Counted from the first letter of the stretch, positions 46,224-58,572 are shown. The stretch: DNA of 64,000 bases from Spinacia oleracea (GCF_020520425.1 NC_079490.1:1550001-1614000), one strand, 5' to 3'. Program-made: numbers and translations. Notes: generated by a model not told the origin, from the letters alone.

Positions 46224-49200
46224 ATGTCAGCTATACAGATGAGTATCCTACAGCCTCTTGCAACAACACAAGATGATTCATAGTTCTTATGATATTAAAC
46301 CCGCTACACCAAGCCCAATTCCAAGTCCACAAACTACCCTAAACATTGCAGTAGACGATTCAGCTCCTGTGCCATCGTCTCTTTGTGAGAAAAAACAGTT
46401 GCTGAATCATTCGCAAGATTTTGGCCCACTTCGACGTAAGGTCATTGCTGTCGTAGGGAGCATACTGTCTACAGCATTAGTACCGCTGCTAGTGGTGTCT
46501 TTTCTGGGAATGCGATTACTTCAATTCATTTGGCACGGTCATGACTATTACAAGGTCACCCAGCTTAAACTTTTCATCCGTTTATGGATGTATGCATTTT
46601 TTATGTACATTGCCTTCTATTTTGGAATTGGGTCCGTTATTGCTGAACATAGTACACTCTTCAAACATATTTCAATTTTAGACGTAAAAAGTTCGTTTTA
46701 TTTTCAGATGTCTGGCATATTTTTCTTAAGCTTCCTTTCCCCAGGCATTATCATACCCTTAATACCCCCATTTCCGTTAAACCATATAGAAACTGCCCTT
46801 AATGTCCGAGAAGGAATACTTGAGATAACTGACTGTCTCATCTTATGGTGGTTGGGTGGGTCCATGGTGTAAAAACTAGCCCGAGTTAACTCGTATCGCC
46901 CGAGTTAACAAGGTTTTGGAGGCTGGCGATACGAGATATCCCGAGTTGTAAAGGTGTTTTTAAAAACGGCGAGATCTCGGCCGGTTCAACCGATCCGAAC
47001 GAATTTTGTCCGCATTAAACGTTATAAACCTCACATCTACTCGGTTTTCAGCCGAATTTCCCATGTTTTCGACAAAAAGAAAGGGAAAAAGGAAAGAAAT
47101 GGAGAAACTCCATTAAAATAGAGTAGAGAACTCCATTTTCAAATCTAAAACAAGAGAGGAGAGAGAAGGTAGACAAATGAATTCATTTTAATTATGTCAC
47201 GTGTACGGTTTAGGGGAGGGGGACTAGGGTAGGTAGTGAATGGGGCTGACGTGGGGCTTCTTTTTAAATTTCAAATTCCTACACGACAACCGCGACACGG
47301 TCCGCGACTAACGCATCATTTCCGTTACCGAGACTCCGCGACCGATCCCGCGACCGTGACCGATACCGCATTTTTTATCTATGGGTGGGTCTGTGGTTAT
47401 GAAATATTTTCCTACTTTGAAGAACCACCAATCCCTCGGATTACACACTTGGAAATGGGTTGAGGTATCACTACTCGTTGTCATAGGTTACAATGTCATT
47501 ACAGTTTGTACCCATATGATATTGCTGTGGCTACGATATTTAGTTAAACTTGATCCAGGTACTGATACAAAATCACCTCAATATTCAATATTAGAGAATC
47601 TGATGTGTAGAAAGTACCTAATGTACTGTGCTATTGGATTGAAACACAGCATCAACTTCATATTGAGTTCAATTCTACTTCTATTTACGTGGGTGTTGTA
47701 TTTTGGCTCCCACCTAAACAAAACACCCAGGGGCACAAAGGTTTTGGAAATCGGAACCTGGACTTGTGTTAGCGTTTTGATTTGTTCTGTTTTTTGGTTG
47801 ATCAAGACTTGTGTCTTATTGTCATGGGAGGCTGTTGCAGTCTATGATAGATTAAGTTCTAGAATCTTAGGAGGGGGAAGCAGTTGTACTTTCTTGGCAT
47901 CATTGGTCGACACAACCATGATTTTTTAAACCTTCTGTATGATGATAAACCAACGAGAAAAGTAGCTCAAGTTGACAAACTAGCAGAGGAAAAACAAGAC
48001 GAGTTAAACAGCACAATGAAAAATATGAGGAAATCACCATCACATTTAGCTGTATTTTCAACTCTTTTTCATAGGATTAGATATAACTCTGCAGTTTCAG
48101 ATGCTTTTAACCTTTACTACAAGAGTAAATCCGATGAAAAGGGTGAAAAGAAAAGATTAGGATTGGCACTCCTGTTACGGCTGTTATCACAGCAACTATT
48201 ATTTAAATCAATTCAAAATATCACCCCAACTCCAGTAAAATTAATGAGATTGGGTGCCCGGAGCAAAAGTAAGTCGGACGATGTCGATGAGTGGGCAAAA
48301 CAAGGGATAGCCGAATTGGATGACAAGGATGATGGGTGTGAAAATCAGGAAGTAGAATACTCTAATGTGAAGAAATTGTCAGGTAAAGTGAAGAAGAGAG
48401 TCAAGGATGACTTGTTAATGCAGGATGGTCTTGCTCTCACCATACATAGTATGCAAAGGGTGTCTCAGTACCTTTTGACTGCTAGAAAAGCTTTATCAAA
48501 TGATAAATATACCTCTGATATCCTGCTCAATTTGGAGAGAGGTAGCCAAGATGGGTAAGAGACATTTCTTCCTTGCTGTATTCTCTTTGGAATTTGTTTT
48601 CGCTCTATTCTTCTCCCTGACAGAGGACGGGTTTACTTGGTCTCGAAGGGGAGTTTTTGTGAGCTTCTTCCAAATATATATCAAGCCAAATGACTATTAC
48701 TAATTCTGTTGAGCATACATCACTACTGAAGTTCCTCCCCTCCCCCAAGTTAATTTACTGCAAATATTTTATTCTGATCTGCATTTTTCCTTCTCTGGTT
48801 AATAGCAGGATTATTAAAAAGGACCTCATGAAGCAATTCATTGAAGGCGGAAACAATGCAAATGAGGAGGCCCAACAATCACCTAGAGCTTCTAAAAAAG
48901 GAAGAGTGAAGCACGAGTTTGACTATTTTCAAGATCAATTACAGGATCAGTCAGAATTAATAGAAGAAATACCGCTTAAAGTAATAAGAGCATGGATGGT
49001 AAAAAAAACAGTATCAGTCATCTCTCTCTGGTTTTATATATTTCCATTCTTTTTGCTTTTTATTGCTTCTTGTGTTGAAGAACAATGGTAGTTACAGGGA
49101 CTACAGATACACCTCTATCACTAACACGTACCTTGGATTCTACATGTAGGATCGGGCACGTACCAATTGTTTGCTCCTTGCAAATACGTTGAGTAGTGCG

Positions 49201-50207
49201 AATGAGGTTGTGGATTGTTTGAACAAAATTATCAGCACACTTCTAATTGCTGTAATTTTTATAATGTGGTTGCTTCTAACTGGGTTCGCTACGATAAAAT
49301 TATTAGTCATCATAGCATCACCTTCGTTGGCTGCAACATTAATATTTGGTGAATCTTGCAAGACCCTATTTCAAGGCATCATATTTACATATGTGGTGCA
49401 TCCCTTTGACGTTGGTGATTTATGTGTTATCGAGGAGAAAATGGTCAGTTAAATATTTTATGTTTTCAAATCCTATGTCTTTCCTCAATTAGAGGGCATG
49501 ATTTTTACCTCTTTCTATTGTCACAGATGGAGGTTAGGACTATTGGGGTATGGAAAACAACTTTCACAAAAGTTGGTACGCAAGAGGAAGTAATATTTAC
49601 AAATTCACAACTAACCAGCAAAGATATCATCAACCACAAGACCGAGTTTGATTGGAACGATTGTGTAGAGCTTGATGTAGCTTCTCTGAATAAGAAACAA
49701 ATCATGAGATTGAAAGAAAAAATTGAAAAGTAAGATTTTATTTCCAGTATATCTTTTTGCATTGAGATTTTTTATGCAACATCATGAACTTATTTATCAG
49801 CTTGTGTATCTATTTGTTTGATCAGACACCTTGAAGACAACGAAGAGAAGAAATTCGCAACAGGTTATAATTGTGTCACGGTGTTGACAACTGGAGATAA
49901 TAACCTAAAGCTAGCCATAAGTTTTCGACACAACGAGGACCGTTAAAACTGTATTTACTCTGAATGTCTGAAGAAGAAGCAAAATCTAAGATCCGAGTTG
50001 ATTCTCCATGTACACGACCTCCTGGAGCAAACGAAAGATGAGACATCAAAAACTTCAGGTTCGTGTTCATGTATCATATCGGTGGAACATTGAAGATTAA
50101 GTGATGAAAATAGAGAAGGGTGTTGAATTAATTCATGATTTACCTCTTGACTGTATTGTATTGCAGAGGAATCTATAAAGCAAGCTCAAGAAAAGACGGA
50201 AATTTGA
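46224..50207 (+). pseudogene. MSL10-like channel pseudogene, cluster copy C
   Basis: Exons by comparison: 46224-48554 (split by a hAT element at 46863-47383), 48809-48998, 49150-49443, 49527-49729, 49826-50058 and 50167-50207. Exons 3 and 4 are open and keep the 294- and 203-nt lengths. Breaks: an in-frame stop about 19 codons after the ancestral ATG (a later ATG gives a partial frame), the 521-bp insertion, a one-base loss in a G run near 47875 (GGGSSCTF in place of GGGKQLYF) and a frame break in exon 5 near 49943. The pore-helix sequence reads TLIFGESCK, so the Gly is kept but the preceding Phe is Leu. Closest to copy E: exon 4 products agree at 64 of 68 residues. Confidence 0.85.
46863..47383. 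mobile_element. hAT-type element inside exon 1 of MSL copy C
   Basis: 521 bp flanked by a perfect 8-bp duplication GGTGGGTC (46855-46862 and 47384-47391). The ends CATGGTGTAAAAA and the complement of TTTTTTATCTATG are imperfect inverted repeats. Copy E is uninterrupted at this point, which confirms the insertion. The interior has CCCGAGTTAAC repeats and a CGCGAC-rich stretch, with no transposase. Confidence 0.88.
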
Positions 50208-50874
50208 ATGGAAGCTTAATATATATATTCCCAAACCAGATTGGCAACAGACCTAAAATTTGAATATGCAAAATGTTATGTTGTTATTAGCAAATAGTGA
50301 GTGAATATGATTCTTTTGTTTTCTCCTTGATATGTCATCTGTATATGACTGACAAGTTATTAATAGACATTTTCAACTTTCATTTCAGTTTTCCACTTAT
50401 CCCCAATATGAATTTAATCAAGTAGTGCTTATAAATCTCCATTTAGGCCGGATAATAAGGTGAATTTAAGAGGAAAAACCAAAAAACTGATTAAACGGAC
50501 TCCATTTAAGAGGAAAAACTGAATCTAGTACCCCATTCGTCCCAAATTACTCGTTACTCTTACTTTTGCACAAAGTTTTAGGTGATAAGTGGTTGTTTGG
50601 TTATCAATTGTTATTTTATTGAAAAAGTACATGTGATAGGAGTTAGTGGGGTATTATTTTAATTGAATGAGAGAGGGTGTGGGGACAAAAAAAATTTAGT
50701 GGGAAAGAGAGAGACACTATAATAATTGTGGGGTCATTTCTAATTTAGAAGTGTAACAAGTAATCTTGGACAGACGAAAAAGGAAAGTATAACAAGTAAT
50801 GTGAGACGGAGGGATTAGTATATAGTTTCTGACAAAAAGGTGTACAATTGTTTCACAAAAACAATTGTGTCAGA
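50208..50874. other. spacer with a Stowaway element
   Basis: 3' flank of copy C followed by a Stowaway-type MITE (50531-50818). Nothing else supported. Confidence 0.4.
50531..50818. mobile_element. Stowaway-type MITE
   Basis: Ends CCCCATTCGTCCCAAATTAC and GTAATGTGAGACGGAGGG, flanked by TA (50529-50530, 50819-50820). 288 bp. The interior carries ACTCGTTACT / AAGTATAACAAGT repeats. Confidence 0.8.
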
Positions 50875-51323
50875 CTGCCAGTCAGGTGACTGATTTCCCT
50901 CCAAATTTCCTCACTTGAGTACCTTGCTCTTCCAATTCTCCCTCTTCGTTCCCACCTTGGAAGCTTCAAATTCTCTCATTTACTTGACTGTTCTTGCAAT
51001 TCAGGTGCTTCCCATCTTAATTCAACTAAGGTAATGCATGTTTTTCTTTCTAATTTCTCCTAATATTCTGCAATTGATGCATTTCCCCAATTTTCAATTT
51101 AATCAAATCTACCCTGTTTTGACAATTTTGCAGCAAACATGGCTTTTTCAGCAACTCCAATTATAAGAGTGGTTGTATGTAAGGACCGCTTCTGGACATG
51201 GAATTTTCCTTCATCCAACTTCACTGTCGTGGTTTTCTGGTGCAATAATTCCGATATTACTCGGGCGTTTGGTTGACTGATGTTAGATGTTTCTTTAAAT
51301 TGGTGTCAAAATCAGGTAAGCAG
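50875..51323 (+). other. duplicated leader module before MSL copy D
   Basis: Same order as at 44750: TGATTTCCCTCCAAATTTCC, CTTGGAAGCTTCAAATTCTC, a TTCAACTAAG/GTAATGCATG donor, then an exon starting CAGCAAACATGG that has lost the 42-codon frame. It runs into a triplicated donor at 51289-51444. If it is the copy D leader, the intron would end at the GATATGTAG acceptor at 52030. Confidence 0.5.
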
Positions 51324-51444
51324 TTTTAGATTTGGTCGTAGTTTCTTCAAATTGGTGTCACAATCAGGTAAGCAGTTTTAGATCTGGTCGTAGTTTCTTC
51401 AAATTGGTGTCACAATCAGGTAACCAGTTTTAGATCTGGTCGTA
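51289..51444 (+). repeat. 52-bp unit repeated three times, each with a splice donor
   Basis: The unit (GTTTCTTCAAATTGGTGTCA, then CAATCAGGTAAGCAG and GATCTGGTCGTA) starts at 51289, 51341 and 51393. Each copy has CAG/GTAAGC or CAG/GTAACC. Copies 2 and 3 are almost identical. The modules before C and E have only one. Confidence 0.9.
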
Positions 51445-52061
51445 GGTAAGTAGGTAGCATAAGTGTACAGATAATCAACTACACATCGAAAATTGCATAA
51501 TGTGAAATGCAATAATATAAACCAAAAGGAGTAGTGGTAAGTCAAGTCTTTGTCTAAGAAGTATACAAAAGTAGTTGTTTAATCCTACCTATGTGAGTTG
51601 ATAAGGTTGCAAACTTTAATTTGAAAATTAAAATTACATTAATATCAACTAGTAAGTAAAAAGAAGTGATGCATAAGTGGTATACAAATTGTGGGAGATA
51701 AGGTTCCAATATGATCACTAAAGACAAAACTAGTCAATTTTTTATATTCTAAACTCTAAAGTCAATTAGTCGTTTTTGAAGTCAACTACGTTCACGAAAT
51801 ACTTGGTATACGTAACAGTCAATGCACTTGCACTTGTAGGTGAATTGCTCGTGCTCCTGCAATTCTGGCTTGCTGGCTGGCTATATTGTATATTCAAGTC
51901 ATGTGCAAGATCAGCAACATCCGGCAGTTTCCACTCTTGGCATTTTTTATTAGTTAATTCACTTTTCAGAAATCTGGTTGAAGGACTATACATTCGTAGT
52001 CATCTGCTGCTCTTTTTTTTTGATATGTAGGGTGTTCTCCAATTCTCCCTTCTCATAAACA
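51445..52061. other. spacer or leader intron before MSL copy D
   Basis: No coding region supported. Parts (AATATAAA, GGAGTAGTGG and AAGTCAAGTCTTTG near 51545) match the equivalent position before copy C (45760-45820). Confidence 0.4.
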
Positions 52062-55000
52062 ATGAAAGGTAACCAACAACCTTGGAAACGGAGGAGTGGT
52101 TCAGCTAAATCCCCTGAGATTCAACCCGCGAGCAGCCCATCCACAACAACCCAACCCGAAACTTGTCAAACCTCAGTCAACATTAGTTCAGATGATGATA
52201 ATCATGCAGATACTTGCCCTTCTGTCCAAACTAAGCCTTCTTCGTGGTCTAAGATGGTTGTTTTATGTTATAGGCTTCTGATTTGTGCCTGTACTGCATT
52301 TCTTACTGCTGCTGTTGCCCTACTGGTGGGAGGACTGGTTTCGATTCTTACCATCATTTGCTCAGCTTTTGCTGCCGTTGTGGCGTTACCACTGCTATCA
52401 GTATCCTTTTTGGTTTTACGATTTCTTCAATTCTTTAAGTATGGTGATGACTATGACAAAACTATTCAACTTAAGCTTTTCATCCGCACTTGGATACTCT
52501 TAGATATGTTATTTTATCTGGGCACACTATGGTTACTGTTTGCATTTTCTAAACGTGCTCCAATACTAGGACATATTATGTTTATAGGATTGCCAATAGT
52601 AAATTGGTTAAGCTTATGCAATGTGATATTTGGTATCTATGCTTCGAGCTACGTCATTTCAGTGTTCACCATTAACTATATACCACTAGTCTCATCAGAT
52701 CATACGGAGAGTAGCCTTAATGTTCCTGAAGGAGTACTTGAGATAATCGACTGTCTGATTTTGTGGTTTGCGGAGTACGAGGTTATGACACATGTTCCTG
52801 CTTTGAATCACCACAAAATGCTCGGATTGCACACCCACAATTGGATTGAGGTATCGATTTTTGTTCTGATTGCGTACAATGTCATTTATATGATGGTGTG
52901 GTTTCTACAGGAGGTTGTTTGTGAAAATCTAGATCCAGGGATTGATAAAAAATCAAAACGGTATTTACTAATAGAAAAGTTCTTGCGCAAGAAACATATT
53001 GTGTATTGTGCTAATGGAATGAAACACAGCATCAACTTCATATTGAGCTCATTTCTGCTTCTACTCACGTGGGTGTTGTATTTTGGCTCCCACCTAAACG
53101 GAACACCCGGTGCAAAAAATGTTTTGAGATTCGGAACTTGGACCTGTGTAAGTTTTTTAACTTGCTCCTTTTTATGGCTGATCAAAACATGTGTGTTACT
53201 ATCATGGGAGGCTCGTTCGGTGTATAAACGACTACACTCGAGAATAATAGAAGGAGGAAAGCAGTTGTACTTCCTTGGCGTCATTGGTCGCCATGACTAC
53301 GATATTTTCAACCTTTTGTATGAGTGTGGGAAACAAGAAGTTAGTGTTGTGGATTATGTGGAGGAACTAAAAAGATTACGTTCAGATCTATGCAACACTC
53401 TATTTCCTACTCGGGCAATAACTCTTGATGCACGTTACCAAAAAAAATCCGATAAGGTGGATGTTCGGGGGATAGGAGTTACTGTGAAGAAATTGTGTGA
53501 AAAAAAGAAGAAAAGAGTGCAGGATGACTTGTTAACGCAGCAAAGAAATACTATGTATTGCGCACAACTGGTGGCTGGATACTTTTTCACAGCTAAGAAA
53601 ACATTGTTACAGGAGAAGTTCACTTCAGACATCATTCAGAAATTTAAGAATTATGGCGAAGATAATGATAAGAGGTACGTGTTGTATCTCTCTCCCCTAC
53701 TATTCAGAGTTCATTCGTTTACTAGTGTAATTAAATCCAATTATAATTACAGAGTAATTTTTTTTTACGATGCCAAATGTATTAATATTCATCCCACATA
53801 TCAATGATGGTGAAGCAGCAAGGATTGGGAAGATTTTAAGAATCAACTGCATGAATTTGTGGATTCTGGCAAGGAGATATTGTTTGAAAAAAGACTTTCA
53901 AAGTGGGTGGTAAGTACTTAGCTTGTTCAATTATTTTATGTCTAAGTCTTATTTTTAATGTTTTGTGCGGATGAATTATCTAGTATTATGTTTGTGTATG
54001 GCTGTACAGTGTAGATGCTGTGGGCCGGGCCTGGGCCACATTTTTTTGGGAAAAGGCATGACAAACACACTAAATTTAGTAAAATCTGTCTTAGGCACGA
54101 CATCCCGACTCGAGGGCACGTGGGCCTGGACAATTACAGTATTTTTGAAATTTTGGGCCCGGACCGTTACAACAAGGATTGGTATGGGCCCGGGTCCGTT
54201 CAGGCCCGAAGCACAACCTACAACCATCTTTACTGTACAGCACGGGGTAGTTGCTAGTAACTAGTTTTGACCAGAACATATTGTTTTAAGAAAATGCTTG
54301 ATCTAATTCCTTGGGATGAGTTTGTACTCCTTTATACTGGGAAGGGTTTAGATGAAATCATTATGATTGACTCCTTGAAGTGTTTGCATATTGATCAGGA
54401 AAGGGCAAGCAACAATTGTATATTCCTAGCAAATACGCTAAGTAGTGCCAAAGAAGTTGTTGATTGTTTGAACAAAATTATAAGTTGTCTATTAATTGCT
54501 GCAACTTTCATACTGTGGTTGCTTCTCACCGGGTTGGCTACCACAAAAGTATTACTACTCATCGTGTCACCATTGCTAGCTGCAACCTTTGTATTCGGAG
54601 ACACTTGCAAGACCTTGTTTCAGGGGATTATCTTTGTGTTCGTGGTGCATCCTTTCTATGTTGGCGATTTATGCGTCATTGATGGAAACATGGTTAGTTA
54701 ATTATATCCTAACATTAAGGGCCTGTTCGGTATCATTTTTGTTTTCAGTTTTCCGCTTTTTACAAAACTAAAAACTAAAATATGAAAACCACATAGAGTA
54801 GTTTCCAGTTTTTTGTTGTCAGTTTTCAAAATCAACATGATCAGTATAAGTATGACTATCTTTTGGTTCATGATTCAATATAATGATCATGTTGATTTTG
54901 AAGCTGACAGTTTTTTTCAGTAATTTTATGTTTAAAGCTTTAATCAAGCAATATTTGTGATGTAGTCTATGTTATTGTAGATGGAGGTTAGAACAATTGG

Positions 55001-56129
55001 TATATGGAAAACGACGTTGTCAAAAGTTAGTACGCAAGAGGAAGTGATATATTCAAACTCAGAGTTATTCAACAAAAGTATCATCAATCATAAAACGAAT
55101 TTTGATTGGAATGATTACGTTGAACTTGATGTAAGCTCTTTGGACAAGAAAACAATCAAGATTTTAAAAAACGAGATTGAAGAGTAAGGTTTAATTTGTT
55201 TATACTTTCACACTTTCATATGGTTTTAATTTCTGCAAATGGATATCATTCATGTATTTATTGTGTGTTCAGCAGATATCTTGATTGGGTTGAAGATAAA
55301 TTCATACCAGGTTATAATTCTGTGGAGGTGTTGACAAACGGAGATAACGTAAAGTTAATTGTTTATTTTAGACACAGAGTGAACCTAAGAAACCACACCT
55401 ACTTCGAATGTCTCAAGGAAAAACGTAAGCTACGATCTGGATTCGTTCTTCATGCAGAGGACCTTGTAGATCAATACAAAAACAGAGAACAGAGAAATTC
55501 AGGTTTGTATGATTATATTTACACCTAGGGGTGTGCAAAAACCGGTATGGGGCCAGAAAAATGGACCGGACCGACCGACCGACCTCGGACCGGACCGGAC
55601 CGCAGACAATCGGTCCAGTCTCCAGGTCGAGAAATATTATTTTCCGGTCTTCGGTCCAGTCCAAAACCCCTTAAAACCGGGTTTTAGACAGGACCGGTTC
55701 TTCCTTTAAAAAAAATATAATATAAGCTATTTAAAAATTTTAATTTCTTCTTAATATGATGTAAATATTACTATATTGTGATATGTTTTATTTTATCTTA
55801 AAAAAAAGAGCCTTAAACAATTAGTTTTTAATATTATATATATTTTTTCTATTTTACTATATTTTGTGGAAACAATAAAAAATATATAGAAATAGGTCTA
55901 TAACGGGTCCAACCAGTCCGGTCCTGATTTTGGATCGATTTTTCCGGTCTGGTCCAAGCACAGTCAGTCCGGTTTACGGGTCTTGAATTATCAAATTCCA
56001 GTCTTCGGTCCGGTCCGGGTTTGGACCGATGAACACCCCCTAATTACACCTAACACGAGATTACGGAGTAATACTTAAACACTCGACTTTGTTGCAGATG
56101 GAACTACAGACGTTGCTCAAGATGATTAG
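52062..56129 (+). CDS. MSL10: MSL10-like mechanosensitive ion channel, cluster copy D
   Basis: Six exons: 52062-53674, 53819-53909, 54399-54692, 54981-55183, 55276-55502 and 56098-56129, all in phase, 819 aa. The N-terminal 65 residues are hydrophilic. Membrane spans lie at roughly 65-90, 95-125, 140-165, 172-205, 265-287, 325-347 and 365-387, then a basic loop (CEKKKKRVQDDLL). Exon 3 encodes the pore-lining helix and MscS start (TFVFGDTCKTLFQGIIFVFV, then HPFYVGDLCVIDG); exon 4 the beta domain. It is the intact copy that best keeps the MSL10 pore motif, including the Gly. Family role: tension-gated plasma-membrane channel; actual gating untested. Introns 2 and 5 carry hAT MITEs and intron 3 an AT-rich insert with inverted arms. 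Exon 2 could start three bases earlier without changing phase. Confidence 0.88.
54010..54232. mobile_element. hAT-type MITE (TAAAGATGG family) in MSL copy D intron 2
   Basis: 223 bp ending CAACCATCTTTA, with a worn left end TGTAGATGCTGTGGGCC. Flanked by a perfect 8-bp duplication CTGTACAG (54002-54009 and 54233-54240), itself a palindrome. Confidence 0.85.
54716..54930. repeat. MITE-like insert with inverted arms in MSL copy D intron 3
   Basis: It begins TAAGGGCCTGTTCGGTATCA and contains TCAAAATCAACATGATCA, which returns inverted as TGATCATGTTGATTTTGAAG near 54885. GGGCCTGTTCG also follows exon 4 of copy A (32882). Ends not fixed. Confidence 0.5.
55526..56042. mobile_element. hAT-type element (TAGGGGTGT ends) in MSL copy D intron 5
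   Basis: 517 bp, starting TAGGGGTGTGCAAAAACCGG and ending CCGATGAACACCCCCTA. Flanking 8-mers are TTTACACC and ATTACACC (seven of eight). CCGGTC/GACCGG-rich near both ends, AT-rich in the middle, no transposase. Confidence 0.85.
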
Positions 56130-57519
56130 TCAGGAACTTGAATTGGCAGCTTATTGAATATTGAGTCTTCCTGAATCTGGAGACGAAGATAGAACATAAG
56201 AGTCTATTGATTTTGGCATCAGCTTGTACATGAGTTAAGTATTTTGATAAGCAATTTACGAAAGGAACTATTGTTAGGCTGCAAACTGCCTGTATTAGTA
56301 CAATTACATTGTAGTAATCTGGTGTTATATATTCTTAAATTTGTGCTCAAAGGACTATGAGTTGCATTATGTTCTTGATCAATGTTCTTTTCATTATGAG
56401 TAGGGGGAAATTTTGTATCTGATGGGGCTCGACCAACTTGTGTTGGGTGTATAAAAAAAAACAAAAATGAGGGGGGAAATTTGGTTCTTTGTTAGCTTAG
56501 AATAAGAAACAAAATTTTTAAGTACAACTTTTTGAATTTCGTCATAAGTTACCATTTAAATTTTAAGGCACTTAAAAGTTAGAGCTGAGCATGTGCTGGG
56601 CCGACCTGCAGATTGTCCAAACCCAATATGAAATTAGCCCGATATAGCACAAGTCTGTTGTAAGTCTGACACGGCACAAGAGGCAAGCCAATGGGACATG
56701 GGGAGCGGCGGGGCGGCAAGCTGTGATGTGTGAGCAAACACATCACAACGCCATTTCGTTAAAAACGTGTACCATTTGTTTAATGAAAGAGCACATTTCA
56801 TTAAAAATATAGTACTATTTCGTTAAAAAAAGTATTATTTTATTGTACTTTTTTGCTGTTATTTTTACAAAAACATCACAACATTGGATTTTTAATTCCT
56901 CATGTGACATGTGCCTTTTATTGACATCTTTTTAGGACATGACGGGTTGCCCACGAGCTCGGCGAGGCGGCATGTTGTGATGTGTGAGCAAAAACACATC
57001 ACAATGCCAAACATGTACCATTTATTTATAAAAGAGTACCATTTCATTAAACAAAGAGTACCATTTCGTTAAACAGAGTACCATTTCGATAAAAACATGT
57101 GCCATTTTGTTAAAAAGAGTACAATTTTATTGAAAACACAGTACCATTTGATTAAAACATGTACCATTTCATTGATTTTTTTTTTTGATATATTTTTGTA
57201 AAAACGTAACAGCCTGTGATTTTGACTTCCTCGGTTGCCCACGTATCACCCCGATTATTTTTTATTAATTCACAAAAATAACCTTAAAATTAATAAGGTG
57301 ACACACCACTCCACCAGAACGACCCAGCCCGTATAGTTAGCCCATATATGGGCCTTATTTTGTGAGAGAAAGACACAAGTCCAACACGATTTTTCCGTGA
57401 CGTGTTAAAACACGTGGGCCTACACGATCCGACACGTGCACCCTACTGCTGCTTAACATCTTGAACAACTCAAGCTACTTGAGTCGAACGTGCCAAACTG
57501 CCAGAGGCCCAGGCAGATG
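56130..57519. other. spacer between MSL copies D and E
   Basis: 3' flank of copy D, then the GTACCATTT repeat region (56700-57220) and GGGCC-type MITE-like patches near 56590 and 57310-57440. No gene supported. Confidence 0.4.
56700..57220 (+). repeat. duplicated GTACCATTT-rich block
   Basis: GTGATGTGTGAGCAAA and ACACATCACAA (a palindrome-like pair), followed by many GTACCATTT / AAAGAGTACC motifs, occurs at about 56720 and again at about 56970. Related to the element at 3362-3542. Confidence 0.65.
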
Positions 57520-57991
57520 AGTAGATGACTCTGATTCTGATTTCCCTCCAAATTTCCCGGGAAATTCCGAGTTACATAACTTCCAATTCTCTCTTCATTC
57601 GCACATGGAAGCTCCAAATTCTCTCCATTGCTTGACTGTTCTTGCAATTCAAGTGTTTCCATCTCAATTCAATCAAGGTAATGCATGTTTCTCTCTCTAA
57701 TTTCTGTTAATTTTCTGCAATTGATGTTCGTAGCGAAAATTAGGGTTCCTAAAATTTCAATTTAATCACATCTACCCTATTTCTACATTAATGCAGTAAA
57801 CATGGGTTCAGAAATTCCAATACATGTGAATAAATTTTCGGAGAACCGGTTCCGAACATGGAAATTTCGTTCTTCGAACTACAGAAACTGTTAAAGTGAA
57901 GTCGGAGGAAAATGATGAATAATTCCGATATTGCTTGGGCATTTGGTTGACTGTTTTCAATTGTTTCTTCGAATTGGTGTCACGATAAGGT
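57520..57991 (+). other. duplicated leader module before MSL copy E
   Basis: Third copy of the module at 44750 and 50875: CTGATTTCCCTCCAAATTTCC-like start, TTCAATCAAG/GTAATGCATG donor near 57676, a second exon from about 57797 whose small frame is broken, and GATAAG/GTAACC near 57990. Confidence 0.5.
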
Positions 57992-58121
57992 AACCATTTA
58001 CAACATTAAATAATTATTTTTTGCATGTTTGGTTAGTTGTTATTGTTTAATGAGGTTGAATTTTGTACATGGGTGTTTTGCTTGGAAGTATCTTGCGCTT
58101 TTGTTAATTATTTCGATGTTA

Positions 58122-58572
58122 GGCTCCGTTTGGTTAGACGGGAAATGAGAAATGGTTTTCAATAGGAAAACATTTATATGTGTAAAAGCACAATTCCAAA
58201 CTAGTTAACCTTTGTTTGATTGTTTACAAGAAAAGTTATAGAGAAAGGACACATGGGAGTGGAATGGGGAGGATCACTTTTACCTAGTTCGCTAAATCGC
58301 TAGTAGGAGATTGGGTACGGGTTCGCAATTCGCTACCTAATTTGTTAAATTAGACCAAAATTATACCATTTTGATGTATTCGCTTTTTCGGTTCGCGGTT
58401 CGTGGGCTGATTGGAGGATTAGGTAACACTGGGGAGGATCGATGGGAAGAGGAGAGAGGGAGGTAAGGAGGAAAAATGGTTCCCTAGAGTTTATGGAAAC
58501 AAACAACGGAAAATGACTGAAAAGGGGAAAATCATTTTCCAGGAAAACATTTTACACCATATCAAACACTCC
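58122..58572. mobile_element. Tourist-like MITE
   Basis: It starts GGCTCCGTTTGGTTAGACG after TTA and ends ACCATATCAAACACTCC. The interior (GGAAAACATTT, CATTTTCCAGGAAAA) resembles the MITE at 1751-2160. The right flank is TTT, so the 3-bp duplication is imperfect. The middle (58265-58440, TTCGCTA/TTCGCGGTTCG) may be a nested insert. Confidence 0.65.
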
